Source of the DNA: Actinostola sp. cb2023
Lineage: Eukaryota > Cnidaria > Anthozoa > Actiniaria > Actinostolidae
Assembly (NCBI GenBank): GCA_033675265.1
Contig: JAUJYZ010001255.1
Coordinates: forward strand, 513,165 to 577,164
Reading direction: 5' to 3'
Length of the DNA: 64,000 nucleotides
The notes beneath the pieces were generated by a model. It saw nothing but the letters and a program-made list of their open reading frames with translations, searched no databases and was not told the origin of the DNA. Both the position numbers and the translations under genes were made by a program. This document shows, piece by piece, positions 19,573 through 31,283 of the stretch. Position 1 is the first letter of the stretch, and each line of letters starts with the position of its first letter.

Positions 19573-20595
19573 TTCATACAAGGCTAGAGTACGGTTAATG
19601 TGGCCTAACCGAGACATGCATACCTTTTGCTGCTGTTTCGGGCATGTCGCTTCAATAAAAACAATGTCATGCTTACAACACGAATGATAGAAAATCAATG
19701 TCTCTAGAACGGCTGTCCTGAGTCTCCTGTTAGTTTTCATCATGATAACAGGGTTGATGAGCGAGTTCAGATACAGCGACAATAAAAACCACGTTTTCCC
19801 TAATGCCACGTAGGCAATTGTTCCTTTAAGAAGGACAATAGCTGCACATATAAGCATCGGAATATAGCAAAGAGCCAGTGCTAAGATGATGTAGAATACG
19901 GCCGTAGCCACAGCTCTGTCAAAAGCCATCTGCCGTAACTGTGAGGTATTCAAGTCTGCCGTTCGTTTACGCTGCTGTTTGACTCCAATGTAAACGCCCA
20001 ACTGCAGCAACACAACAATAATCACTGTACTTCCAAACACCATCATCACCAGCTTTGACAAGTCTTCTATTTTGAGAAAAAGGGACAACCCGCCGAAGAT
20101 AATGCCTATGACCCAGATGCCTGTGATGGAAGCAAAGACTCGTCTTCTGTTCAACCATTTTCTATAGAGTTGAGGCTTGTGAATGGCGAGATAACGATCG
20201 ATGGAAATTAATATCACGCTAACCAACCCGATGACACGACTTGAAAAATTAGCAAATAACCAGGGTTTGTTAGCATGCACCGGCACGCAGAAATCCCCGT
20301 TATTAAGATAAAGAAACGATTCGTACACTGTTGAAGTTTGTGCCACATTTACGAGGGAGAGGTCTTTAAAGTTCAGACTACACAGAAGAAGAATAGACGG
20401 TGTACGAAGAGTTTTCGTCCTGTAGACAGTTATGAGAATAAGGGAATTGACGATGACGGAGAGGAGAATGCAGATGATGTTTAATGGAGCAGTGATGTAG
20501 TGAGTTGTGTTGAAGAAGTTTTCTAGGAAGGCTATGGAGTATTGTGGATAGCAACGTGTATTGGCTGGTGTCGTATTGGAAACGTTGGCCGCCAT
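19372..20595 (-). CDS. class A (rhodopsin-like) orphan G protein-coupled receptor, single exon
   Basis: A 407-codon intronless frame, ATG in AATATGGCG context. The extracellular N-terminus has N-glycosylation sequons at Asn4, Asn7 and Asn30. Seven hydrophobic segments follow. Class A marks are TM1 VNSLIL, TM2 SLNFKDL (the conserved Asp kept), TM3 SIDRYLAI (intact DRY), TM6 LCYIPML (Pro kept, Trp replaced) and TM7 NSLINPVIM (NPxxY with Tyr replaced). A Cys cluster after helix 8 (HSCCKH) could be palmitoylated. The last 67 residues or so (from about 19572 down) are encoded by the adjoining minisatellite as acidic EEG then basic RRRG/RRKG repeats, so the true end is uncertain. The ligand is unknown. 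It resembles the many lineage-expanded orphan receptors of invertebrates. Confidence 0.85.
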   Translation of the reverse strand: MAANVSNTTPANTRCYPQYSIAFLENFFNTTHYITAPLNIICILLSVIVNSLILITVYRTKTLRTPSILLLCSLNFKDLSLVNVAQTSTVYESFLYLNNGDFCVPVHANKPWLFANFSSRVIGLVSVILISIDRYLAIHKPQLYRKWLNRRRVFASITGIWVIGIIFGGLSLFLKIEDLSKLVMMVFGSTVIIVVLLQLGVYIGVKQQRKRTADLNTSQLRQMAFDRAVATAVFYIILALALCYIPMLICAAIVLLKGTIAYVALGKTWFLLSLYLNSLINPVIMMKTNRRLRTAVLETLIFYHSCCKHDIVFIEATCPKQQQKVCMSRLGHINRTLALYEGEEEGKVEEEEEGKEEGEGRRRGRRKGRRKGRRKGRRRGRRRGRRRGRRRGRRRGERGEKKEEEGE

Positions 20596-21335
20596 ATTGG
20601 ATCTTTGCGACCTGTATAGTGAAAGTTCATTCAGTTGAGCAGTAATTTACTGCATAAATTGATAAATATACCACGGTACTGGAGATGTAAGGATTTATAC
20701 TCAACTAATCACTACCATGAAGGAGTTCTCAATAAGCTGCAATAGTCCTATTTACCTTTATATTATTTTCTTTTCTTTTCTTTGTCGGTATGACAGCGCT
20801 TAGAACAGTCCTGTATATATAGGCGCTATATAAGCAATTATTATTATTATTATTAAATGTCTACACCTGCGCATGCGCATGCAATGTCAGGATGTATTTT
20901 TTTGTTTCTCGGCATATTTTTTTTCTTTGTAAAATTCTGTAAATATATAATGGTGTGTGAATAAACAAAAAGAGTTGGTTTTGCAAGGGACCTATAAACA
21001 GTGCCATCAAACCGAGCTTAAATGAAGTTATCCCCTTCAATGATTATTTTACTTTTTAACTAGTAAAATAGTTGCTCCCTTTGTTCTTTTCAATATATTC
21101 AATCACTTTCCATCAGTTCAACCACAGGCAAACCACAGTGATAAAGTGACATTTTCTCTTAAAAATACCGAATAAAACGTGTTTTAATAATTGTTAGCCC
21201 GAGTAAAATGCACCATTGTTCCCCACCCTCCCCCACTGAGTCGGAATCAGTCAACCGGAGGACGTATATTATTACAAGGTAGACAACTGTCAGGAGTGGT
21301 AAAGCTCTTTTCGGCATGGTTCCAGCCATATTAAA
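20596..21335. other. intergenic with a retroelement-like tail
   Basis: At about 20795-20855, CAGCGCTTAGAACAG...GGCGCTATATAAGCA precedes (TTA)n, a 3' tail layout common in invertebrate retroelements. A reverse-orientation relative (ATATAGCGCATTTCACA after AT-rich trinucleotides) lies at about 25480-25560. Nothing else seen. Confidence 0.45.
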
Positions 21336-21731
21336 GGCGTTATGATTTTATTTAATCCAAAGTTGGATTGCAAAATACAAAAGGTTATATCGGATAAAGA
21401 CGGAAGATTCATTATCATTGTCGTAAACCTCTACGCACCAAATAACATTAACCAACAAATCACTTTCTTTCAAAAACTATGCGAATTAATTGCTGAAAGA
21501 CTTCGCTGGAGAACCAATGATAATAGGCGGAGACTTCAATTGTGCTTTAAAACCGATTGATAAAAAAGGCGGACATCAATTAAAGCTCAGGTTATAAAAA
21601 AGATTGAACATATGTGTCACATTTTTGGACTTAAAGATATATGGCGAATGAGAAACCCCGAGCTAGAACAATATACATGGAGAAATAAGTCTTTCAAGGT
21701 TCAATGTAGACTGGATTATTTCCTAGTATCA
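21336..21731 (+). mobile_element. non-LTR retrotransposon fragment (APE endonuclease, L1/Tx1-like), broken
   Basis: Conceptual translation gives typical apurinic-like endonuclease motifs in order: FIIIVVNLYAPNN, then in the +1 phase MIIGGDFNCAL (the GGDFN core), then LKDIWRMRNP, QYTWRN and CRLDYFLVSS. A frameshift near 21505 and a stop near 21590 break the frame. No reverse transcriptase follows: at 21735 the sequence switches abruptly to a different repeat that also occurs, without the LINE part, at 24923. Confidence 0.8.
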
Positions 21732-21734
21732 TCT

Positions 21735-21911
21735 TGGACGTTCCAAGTACGTGCTACGGAAGTACGATTCGGAGATTTTTATCTATGCTCACCGACACAT
21801 ATATACATAGTCTCCCTCGTCACGCAACTGTCAGTCATTGTCAGGTCTCTCCTCACGCAACTGACATTGTCCTTGTCATAAGCCCGAGTGTACGCTCATT
21901 GAGCGTCTTGT
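21735..21911 (+). mobile_element. Helentron-like element 3' end, copy 1
   Basis: This 177-bp segment is identical, but for one C/A change, to 24923-25099. It ends with AAGCCCGAGT, then the hairpin ACGCTCATTGAGCGT, then CTTGT. A subterminal inverted motif followed by a terminal stem-loop is the 3' architecture described for Helentron/HINE elements. Immediately after it (21919-21947) is a hairpin, ACTCGGGC...GCCCGAGT, which reads in reverse as the 5' end of the same family. Confidence 0.55.
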
Positions 21912-21950
21912 TATTATTACTCGGGCCCTTCCGAAGGAAGCCCGAGTAAT

Positions 21951-23085
21951 AAAATGGGCTTTCTTTTTATTATTATTATTATTTTATTTTTAATTTTTTG
22001 GTCACGGAATGAAGAAAAAATGTGAAGAATGAAGAAAGAATACATACATACATAAAGTTTATTTATAAACACGGTAAAATCATCAGTATAAATACAATAC
22101 AATGGTTATCTAAAATATTAAAAAATAAGTTACATCATATGTTACTGTTTTACATGATTGCCGTGTGGGAATTAAATGATCATAAAATGCCGTTAATTTC
22201 TCTCTTGAATTGACCAAGCGAGCTGATTGACCTGATACTTTGTGGTAAGTCATTCCACAGTATGCGAAGTATTTGATCGTATCGAGTTTCAAGATTACTC
22301 AGCAGATAAGGGAAAACAAACGACTCACAGGACTCAAGTAGATTTGATTCTTAGTTTTGAAAGCAGCTGTAGATCTTCAAGCTGTTAAAGGTCAGAATTC
22401 TAGTTCATCGTTCGACGACTAGAAGTGGTAGAAGGACTAGAAGCTCGTGCTGGATCGAAAGAGAAGAAGTCATCTTGTGTAGTGAGAGAAATGACGCAAG
22501 CCATCCAAACGCATACGCGTACTACATACCGATACGCATACTCTAAATCTTCCCGTCGAACGTTTTCGAAAGGGCTGTTCTACGACGTCGTTCCACGAAC
22601 TCGAACTCATCAAAAAATGAACTGAAAAGCAAATGAAATGAAACGACTTCTTTCAGAGTGGGCCCACACGAATCGGCGTATGCTTTTGTATGTGAAATGA
22701 GCGTGTTTAAAGCCAGTGTTTTATTTTCAGTAACTCATGATGGATGTTTATTTTATTCCACGTTTGAAAAATTCAGAAGGAAAAGGAATCGTAAAAATCG
22801 TACTTCAAAACTACATCAAAGCAAAGGCGAGCAAGGTCAATTGTTTTGAAAATAAACAGTGTTTGCATGATAAAATGTAGGTTTCTTCGTGTTCTTTTCA
22901 GTACGATTACAGTTGTATGATCCTTGTTTGAGTCATACATCTATTACGCGACCTAATTTTAGAACCGCCGCGTAGCGCTAATTAAAACAGAATTTCCACG
23001 CTCAAAACAGGTCAGTAAACGGCAAAAATACAATCGAAATCAAAACGTTCTTAGATTTTAGGGATCTTCTTTAATAGATTCTATT
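21951..23085. other. intergenic, no gene supported
   Basis: AT-rich sequence with a short (ATT)n at 21969-21990 and an (ATAC)n-like stretch near 22040. Reading frames are short and unrecognisable. Confidence 0.55.
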
Positions 23086-23175
23086 ACAGAAGAAGACGCT
23101 CAGTGACGAGGGAAACTATTTGTGTCGGTGAGCATAGATAAAGATCTCCGACTCTTCAAGGTACGCTGTGGTACG
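23086..23175 (-). mobile_element. degenerate inverted copy of the same 3' end
   Basis: AGACGCTCAGTGACGAGGGA ... GTGTCGGTGAGCATAGATAA is the diverged, internally deleted reverse complement of the segment at 21735/24923 (TTATCTATGCTCACCGACAC ... TCCCTCGTCAC ... TGAGCGTCTT). Confidence 0.6.
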
Positions 23176-23213
23176 TCTTTAAACGTACTTGAGGTCACTT
23201 GAGGTTACATCTT

Positions 23214-24675
23214 CAGGGGTTAGGATAGACAAAAACAGCAAAGTGCCAATGGCCCTAAACTTTAGAAAGTTAAGGGCCATTTTTTCAAACTTGGGGACAC
23301 TTCATAACCTTTTTTGATAATCGACTGGCTATTCCAGAACAATAGAGCTAGCAGGGTATTCAGACCATCGCAGGATAATGTGATATGGAAAAAAAGGGAA
23401 ATGGATGAGTGTAAATTTATGAGTGGGGGAGAGCCGGGATATGGAAGAAAAGCGAATGGATGAGGGTGTGAATTTATGAGTGAGGGGCTAGAGGGAGAGG
23501 ATGAGAGCGAATGTTGAAAAGGAAGGCTGGGATACGGAAGAAAAGTGGATGGATGGGAGTGTGATTTTATGAGCGGGGGGCTAGGAGAAGAGGATGGGGA
23601 GAGAATGTTGAAAAGGAAAGATAGGATATAGAAGAAAAGCAAATGGATGAAGGTGTAAATTTATGAGTGAGGGGCTGGGGGGAGGAGGTGATCGAGAGAT
23701 TTTTAATGGAAAAAAATGAAGGGTGAATGGAAGTAGGTAAAGTGAACAGAGTTAGAGCTGGAGGGAAAGGTGAATGAATAGATAAAAAAGAACGGAAGTG
23801 AAATAAAGGAAAGGTGAAATATGTAAGAGGAGGAATAAATTAAAAAGAAAGAAGATAAAGAAGGTGAGGTAAATAGGAGAAAGAAGTAGAATGTATGTAT
23901 GTGGAGAAACTAGAGAAATGGAGAAATGGATGACAGAATAAAAGGATAACAATGTGGAACTGTACAGGATACATAAGGCTTAGGGTGAAAAAGTAATGAA
24001 AGGGACAATTACTGAGAAAGAGCCAGATCTGGAGAAAGAACAGGTGGAAAGTATGTAGACCAGTGGATGTAAAGGTGAAATCATAGATAACAAGCATTTA
24101 ACAAAGAAAAAAGAAAGAATGTACATAGTATTAAAAGTGGCAGGAGATTAAAAAGGCAGTAAAGACAAATGAAACTGAAGGTGAAAAAAGATTAAAAAAA
24201 AGTGTGGCTTCAAATAATTATGCACGGAAATTATGTTGTTTTCGAATTACTTCAATCTTCACAAGACATCTCTTCAAGTAAATTTGGGTCAGCACTTCAT
24301 GTAAGACTACATTGTATGTATCAACAATTTTGAGTGGCCAATTCTGTACCAATAGGAAACGATGTAAGAACGAAACTAGTGCCAACTCCCAATGCTCGAT
24401 AATGCAAGGAACGCCTTGGACATCGTTTTTTTACTATCGTGTTTTGAAAGGAAAACCACTCTAATCCACCTGAAAATGACGTCTATATGCACATTTTAAA
24501 GCTTTAAGTGATATTTTATCAAATTGATTCTTTAATTTTATTCCCATTGTGTGCCTGTTTTACAAATTATGTTTTCAGAAGCCCTATATGTTGGGCGCGT
24601 ATCATGATTTTTTTACGGGCCATTTACGATTTTTTAGCGCAAATGGCTCAAGGCGCGTGCCTATCCTAACCCCTG
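23214..24675. mobile_element. non-autonomous DNA transposon, 1462 bp, 6-bp target duplication CATCTT
   Basis: Left end CAGGGGTTAGGATAGACA (23214) and right end TGCCTATCCTAACCCCTG (to 24675) are inverted repeats with one mismatch. The element is bracketed by perfect 6-bp direct repeats CATCTT (23208-23213 and 24676-24681). Inside are a subterminal GGCCCTAAAC...TTAAGGGCC hairpin and a purine-rich minisatellite of 93-94 bp, about 3-4 copies (23380-23690). No transposase frame is present. Removing it restores GAGGTTACATCTTAAATC. Confidence 0.8.
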
Positions 24676-24922
24676 CATCTTAAATCTAACAGAAGCAGCT
24701 TTTGATTTTTAATCGATAATTCCTTTCTGATTTCGAGATAAATCGAACAAGATCTTTCATTGTATAGGCAGAGACAGCCGCAGATTGGTCGAGCTTTGTC
24801 ACATCATACCGTAGTCTGAATCAACTGGATGTTTAAAAGATACGAAGTTCGACTTTCCTCTGCGATAACGAAGAAACCAAAGACGTTATCAGAACCGTCT
24901 GACCATGAATATGAACCTCAAC

Positions 24923-25099
24923 TGGACGTTCCAAGTACGTGCTACGGAAGTACGATTCGGAGATTTTTATCTATGCTCACCGACACATATATACATAGTC
25001 TCCCTCGTCACGCAACTGTCAGTCATTGTCAGGTCTCTCCTCAAGCAACTGACATTGTCCTTGTCATAAGCCCGAGTGTACGCTCATTGAGCGTCTTGT
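24923..25099 (+). mobile_element. Helentron-like element 3' end, copy 2
   Basis: Same 177 bp as 21735-21911 with a single mismatch, ending in the hairpin ACGCTCATTGAGCGT and CTTGT. Its upstream sequence is unrelated to that of copy 1, so the shared part begins at the same base in both copies. Confidence 0.6.
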
Positions 25100-25682
25100 C
25101 TTATTTATTTCATAGTGATATTAGCATTACAGGTTTTGTTTGCATGTTTATTTGTTTGTTTTGTTTCGTTTTCACGGTGCATTCATTTTTTTCCGGTTTT
25201 TAAGATTCCTTGTGGGTACTCCCCGCTCCAGTTTCCGGTATAACTGTCTATTGGGGGCTGTTCCAGTATGAAAATCTTTCTATAATCCAAATGTGTATTA
25301 CTTCTACTCATTACGTAGTGTTTAAAACAATGTTGAAGCTAAGTTCTGGACTGAGGGTCAATATGGATTTATGTTTTCTTTTTTCTGTTTGAAAAAGTGC
25401 GTTTTCACGTACCACGCCGTCTGCACAGCCCAATCCGCTATAGTTTATCCAAAAGTGTAGAATTAAATATCAATGGAATAATAATAATAATAATAAGAAG
25501 AAGAAGATGAAGAAGAAGTCGGTTCTGATATAGCGCATTTCACATTGTCTCAATGCGCTTTAATTTACAACCGATGGAGGACTTTTTCGGGCTGCATATG
25601 AACGCGCCTAAGGCAGCCGAGCAGCTTACAATCATGAGGAGTTAGTACATTAGTGTGTTATACCTCCAATTTGAAGTATGCT
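25100..25682. other. intergenic with short microsatellites
   Basis: (AAT)n/(AAG)n at about 25478-25518 followed by the ATATAGCGCATTTCACA tail motif. No gene seen. Confidence 0.5.
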
Positions 25683-25690
25683 GTTGAACC

Positions 25691-25719
25691 TAGCCTGCGT
25701 AGCCAGGCTACGCAGGCTA
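25691..25719. mobile_element. 29-bp perfect palindrome with its own 8-bp target duplication
   Basis: The sequence is TAGCCTGCGTAGCC, a central A, and its exact reverse complement. It is flanked on both sides by GTTGAACC (25683-25690 and 25720-25727). The ends TAGCCTGCG match those of the 464-bp element at 58335 and the hairpin at 10940. Confidence 0.7.
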
Positions 25720-25984
25720 GTTGAACCGGGTAACAATCTCCTGCTCTATATTTCGAACTATTCCCACATCCCACTCCGACACCCCTCTGACTGACCATCG
25801 ATGTCATGATGTCCCGATCGAAGCCAGAGTTTCTAACTTTGTTTTCTCTATAATAAACATCCATGCATGATGCTTCCCTGACCCTACAAGACTGTGTCAG
25901 GCGTAGTTTGTCAGATACACTCTCATGCACAACACTAGACATTCCTCGCGTAAGATAACAACTAACTATGATTTCTTTTCTTTT

Positions 25985-26115
25985 CGTTATTTACCCGGGA
26001 TTCCTGTGGAAGGCCCGAGTCTAAAAATGCAGGCTGTTCTTCGTCGTCGTCGTCGTTCTTTGACACACCTCAAAGTGGCTTCTAATGCACATGCGCCCTG
26101 TGCCGGGCGCTGAGA
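25985..26115 (+). mobile_element. Helentron-like 5' end fragment
   Basis: CCCGGGATTCCTGTGGAAGG then CCCGAGTCTAAAAATG, a run of CGTCGT, and CACATGCGCCCTGTGCCGGG match 43782-43890. Only the 5' part is recognisable here. Confidence 0.5.
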
Positions 26116-26989
26116 TGACCCAACGATCACATTAATGAGAAGAAAGCAAATTTTTCACTTTAAATATATCACGGACTATTCGAGGTACATTTAGTTCCAA
26201 GACGATTTAAAAGCACAAACTCAGGGGAAAATAGTTGCCTTTCCGCTTCTGGAGGTCTTTTGGTTACTCGTTGAATTGCCTGTACGTGTTGTGTTTTATT
26301 ATTTTCTCAGTGGCTTTGGTTATACCCCGGGCGATCCCAAATCGCGGCTTTTCTAAATTTGAGGACAAATCTATGGTTTTATACCGTACTTGTTTGAATG
26401 ATCCTAGGTGTCATCAGTTCTACCAGATTGCAACGAAAACCTTATTCACAGATTTGTTTTCAAGTTTTCAAATCTTTGAAGTTTTTTATACGGAAACAGC
26501 CATCCTGCATAGACATATTATTGGGGTCCTATGCATTGCCTGTCAGAATCAAAACCTATTTATTTAAAAATACCTCAACGACAAATCCGATAAAAACAAA
26601 ACAATCAAACTAAAAGAAAAGGACAACAGATAAGAGAAAAAAAAGGAAACACTAAAAAAATTATCGACTCCTGTGAGACTCAAACTCCCGACCTTTGGAT
26701 GATACTTATTGGTTTAGACTAGGTACACTTTAGGGGTGAAAATTATTTATGCCACGCGCACTTGGAAGAGACTCGGGTACCTTTTTGAGGTGATTTTCAA
26801 ACTGTCCGACGAGCATCTCCGCCACTCTATAGTGGGAGTTCAAGTACTTCTGTGACCTTTCAGCCAGAGTTGACGACAGATCGTGAAATGATTACTGGAT
26901 AATTACTCGAACATGTGATTTGGAGTCGGAGAATCATTCGGTCCAAATATATACGTTTGGTTGGAATAAAACTGGAGTTTGTCCTGGAA
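26116..26989. other. intergenic; possible old tRNA-like SINE remnant
   Basis: No gene seen. On the minus strand at about 26672-26725, CCAAAGGTCGGGAGTTTGAG then TCTCACAGG resembles an anticodon-arm to box B stretch of a tRNA-derived SINE, but no good box A is visible. Confidence 0.3.
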
Positions 26990-27317
26990 AATCATAAGCG
27001 AGTTCCACACGACATTGCCCTCAGTGGGCTTCACATTCTGAACTCCAGAGTTCAGAGTTTTCGCGGGCCAAAATAGAGATTTGTCATGAGGAAACTAGAA
27101 TGATAGGGCTTTCAGGCAATATAAATATTAGTTGTAAAACTAATCATAAGCGAGTTCCACACGACATTGCCCTCAGTGGGCTTCACATTCTGGACTCCAG
27201 AGTTCAGAGTTTTCGCGGGCCAAAATAGAGATTTGTCATGAGGAAACTAGAATGATAGGGCTTTCAGGCAATATAAATATTAGTTGTAAAACTAATCATA
27301 AGCGAGTTCCACACCTC
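26990..27317. repeat. 152-bp tandem duplication, 2.1 copies
   Basis: AATCATAAGCGAGTTCCACA starts at 26990, 27142 and 27294. The first two units are nearly identical and the third is only 21 bp. The unit's tail (CTAGAATGATAGGGCTTTCA onward) reappears once at about 28262-28305, beyond the large palindrome. Confidence 0.9.
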
Positions 27318-27570
27318 AAGTATGTTAAGGCCTGGTTCATGAAGCCATCACTCAAAATCACGTTTATTTTTAGTATTCCCCACGATTCATTTCTATGGCA
27401 TTGATATTTAGGCATAAGATTATATTCAAGATGTTTGATGATTTAGTCCTAAAAATACTGACGTCAAGTGGTCACGTGACCTGGGCATGTGAAATTTCGT
27501 TTTTTAAATATGGGGTCGCGAGTTTAAGATATGCTGAAATAGTTTTTATGCTACAACATTAAGGACAACT

Positions 27571-27954
27571 CACGGGCAACAGGTCACGTAGAGTCAGTAT
27601 TTTGGGTAATATTTGTATTTTCCGTATTGGTTATAAGCTCTCCGAAGCTGTATTTGTCTGTCTGTATTTGTTTCTGGTGACCTTTAGAACCCCCAACAGT
27701 AATCCGAACCCCGACATCTGGTTTTATTTATGACGTCATGCGAAAGACCCGACTACCTTAGGTAGTCGGGTCTTTCGCTGACGTCATAAATAAAACCAGA
27801 TGTCGCGGGTTCGGATTACTGTTGGGGGTTCGGATATCTAAAGGTCACCAGAAACAAATACAGACAGACAAATACAGCTTCGGAGAGCTTATAACCAATA
27901 CGGAAAATACAAATATTACCCAAAATACTGACTCTACGTGACCTGTTGCCCGTG
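27571..27954. mobile_element. 384-bp near-perfect palindrome (foldback element)
   Basis: The arms, of about 190 bp each, meet at GACTACCTTAGGTAGTC (centre about 27759). They begin CACGGGCAACAGGTCACGTA and differ only by a few small indels (for example ATCCGA present in one arm). There is essentially no loop and no coding potential. A smaller inverted pair, GCGTTTGGAAAAC/GTTTTCCAAACGC, follows at about 27977 and 28095. Confidence 0.85.
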
Positions 27955-28305
27955 GACAACTAATGAAAAAAGATAGCGTTTGGAAAACCTGTCCCATAAT
28001 TTTAGTTATCGAGAAAATTGAGAAAACGTATTCTGGCTAAATGGTCACGTGACCTATTTTCGTAAATATCTCTCTTCAGAGAAATCAGAGACAAGTTTTC
28101 CAAACGCAGTTGTGTAGACCACTAGCATTGACAACATATGCAATTGTTTGTTTTTACACTGTTCTTAAAACCGCGACCGCATTTTAAAGTAAATTTTTAA
28201 AGACTGTTGTCACGTGGTTAATCACGTGTTCAGCTTTTTTGGTATTTTGTTGACTTCAAAACTAGAATGATAGGGCTTTCAGGCAATATAAATATTAGTT
28301 GTAAA

Positions 28306-29370
28306 AATAATATACTCCTGGAGTTATGGAGCCGCGTATTATCCCATAATTTGCCTCGATTCTGAATGGCCTAGATTGGTGTTTTTGGTTAGCCAGTATC
28401 AGAGCTGCAAATAAATAAAACTACTAATTTTTTTGTACCTAGAGACAGAGGAAGTGATGAACAATGTGGATTATTTGTGTCTTCTCGTTACTACGTGCGA
28501 GCGTCGCGAATATGCATAATTTTACCAAATTTTCACCGGCGCCAAGGGCGTGTCGGACGGTATTTTCAACTTTCTTATTTTTTGGAAAAATTAAAAATCG
28601 CTGAAACTTTTGGACATGCTTTTCGAAAATAGTTCACCAAAGGCTTTCATTCGGTGAAAAAAAATGGATTCCGATTTTTCAGTTTTGTCCGACGATTCTC
28701 GGTATTTCCTGACAGTCGCTCTTAAATTTGACGGGAGCCGTCCGTCAACTTTGATTCGGTCAGACGAAACAGTTTTTAAAATCATAGTTTATTTCTAAAC
28801 ATTATTTATGATTCACATGCTTCAATGTGACCATATGATAAGTATATTACGGCACGATGTGAACAAATTATTAATTACCAAACGGCCGGTACACGTCCGA
28901 ATAAACTTATATTAATTGCCACTTTGAGAAACGATATGATGTACAACACACTTGTATCAATCCTCTTATATATGATTCAAGAAATGGTGTATAGCTAGCT
29001 ATATATAACGTAGAATTTATACCTTTATGTAAGACCCTGGAACTCCGAAGCGGAACTGTATTTCTGGAATATGAACTTGACTGTTCAGTACCACCAGAGT
29101 TGAGCTGTCGGTTCAAACACCAGAGCACGTACCCTCGACTGAGTTCACTGGTATTCAATGATATGAGAGAAATGGACAACACTTGTAGAAAGGAGTCAAC
29201 AAACCGTTGTCTTTCCCGAATGATAATTTATTTCCTTCCGCGTTCGCCTTTTTCTGTGAAAAACTGGCTTTTAATGAAACAATGCTACTTTCAGTCGGAA
29301 CTTTATTGATTGTTATTATGTATGTATTTCAAAGATTAAAGATTCACGGGTTTATGAAAACCACTCTAAA
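28306..29370. other. intergenic, no feature supported
   Basis: No convincing coding region or repeat found. Confidence 0.55.
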
Positions 29371-29371
29371 G

Positions 29372-29649
<278 letters not shown>

Positions 29650-30159
29650 CATTTTATTTCCACACGGTGGTTCTGTGAACTGTTGATGTGAACTATTAAT
29701 GCTTTCAGTGAACAGGTGATCGGCACAAGATAAGTTATGTAAATTACGATTATTCAGCTGCCCTTGTATTAAATTCGTGGATATCCACGAGTTTTTGGGG
29801 TGGGACTTGTGAAGCGGAAGTCGATCACATCACTGCATGTTAAAAACGCAATTTCGTCCCCAGAGCCGTTATTTCTTACTGCGCATGCTCGACGAAATGA
29901 TGTTAAACTATTATTACAGCGTATGCGTTCGATGACATTGAAGTACATCGCAGAGTTCACAACTTTGGGGGAGCTAGGAGATGGTGTACAACTCTGCGGG
30001 AGGGAATAGCTTTCCTTATGCATCGTTATTATAGCGCATGCGCTCTGTGTCGCTGAGATTACCGAAGGCTCATAACTGTAGCTGGTTTAGGGGGGCATTT
30101 TTTTATTGAACTTATATTTTCCTTTCGATTCCGCGGTTGTCGGAGAGAAACGTTGTTCA
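29650..30159. other. intergenic, no feature supported
   Basis: Short frames only. Confidence 0.5.
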
Positions 30160-30323
30160 CTACTTTCACATCACCAATAATACACTTTGTTTGTCCCCCA
30201 AGTTTTGCATAAACTATAATTTTCAATGTCTCTTGACTGCATATTCCCAAGAGAAATTGAAAACAATAGTTTATGCAAAATGTGGGGGGCAAACAGAGTG
30301 TATTATGGGTAATGTGAAAGTAG
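30160..30323. mobile_element. MITE, 164 bp
   Basis: Ends CTACTTTCACAT.../...ATGTGAAAGTAG with arms of about 65 bp that pair through AATACACT(T/C)TGTTTG and TTTTGCATAAACTAT, with several mismatches, indicating an older insertion. Confidence 0.7.
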
Positions 30324-30605
30324 CAGGTAGAAGAAGATCGAAGTGAACTGTGGGTCAGTTTAATGAGTCGGCCTTAATTTGATGAACACAATGCCGCCTC
30401 TAGAAGGTATAAATGAATATATATAAACTAATATAAATAGGCATGTAATATAAATGAAGAGTTCATCGTGAAGAGAGATCAGTTCTTCTTAGGGCGATTT
30501 ACAGTGTCGACGATCAGTTATGTGGTCAAAGTTTTACGTCTAGCTCATGCATGTGTTGAAACGACGTCAAAAATTAAATTAAATATCATATGGGATACAT
30601 ATCCT

Positions 30606-30830
30606 TCTCATTTTCCTCCTTGTCCTTTTCCTCTTCATCCTCCTTCTCCTCATTTTCCTCTTCATCCTCCTTCTCCTCATTTTCTTCATCATCTTCTTCC
30701 TCCTTGTCCTTTTCCTCTTCATCCTCCTCAAAAATGAAGGTTTCAAAAATAAAGGTTTCAAAAATGAAGGTTTCAAAAATGAAGTTTTCAAAAATGAAGG
30801 TTTCAAAAATGAAGATCTCAAAAAATTAGA
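30606..30830. repeat. pyrimidine-rich tract followed by a 15-bp repeat
   Basis: TCCTC/TTCATCCTCC low complexity (30606-30725), then TCAAAAATGAAGGTT repeated about six to seven times with period 15 (30728-30830). The period explains the open frames on both strands. Confidence 0.88.
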
Positions 30831-31283
30831 GTTTGACACAAAACAGCCTGCTTCATTTCTTTTCGCACTTGATAGTTTACACAACGACGCTAAATATGAA
30901 AAATAATCAATTTTTGTCCCGATCACATGACTGTACACTGTTAATTCAAGAGTTACAATCTTAGTTCCCTCAAAAAATTGGATATATGTTATAACGACGA
31001 ATCGCTAAAAATCTAAAAAAATTAAAAGCATATTTCTGTTCATTGCTTGAAAGACGATGACATCTTGGCTTTTAAATCTTGTTTCTGACTTGGCAATGTT
31101 AGTAGTTCTATGATTAATATCTTTTTTTTACCTTTTTGCACGATCTTGAGATGTCGAAATTCAAAGAAACTCTGATTTGAGAGTTAGTCCGCAATATCGC
31201 AACTGCGGTTACATGCACTCGACTATAGTACAAGTGTGCTGGCAGGAGAACAGTACTCTCGTTATATATATATAGCCCGGTGT

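Noticed and set aside
26672..26725. Functional tRNA gene on the minus strand
   Set aside because: Only a box B-like and anticodon-arm-like stretch is visible, with no acceptor stem or box A. At most a SINE relic.
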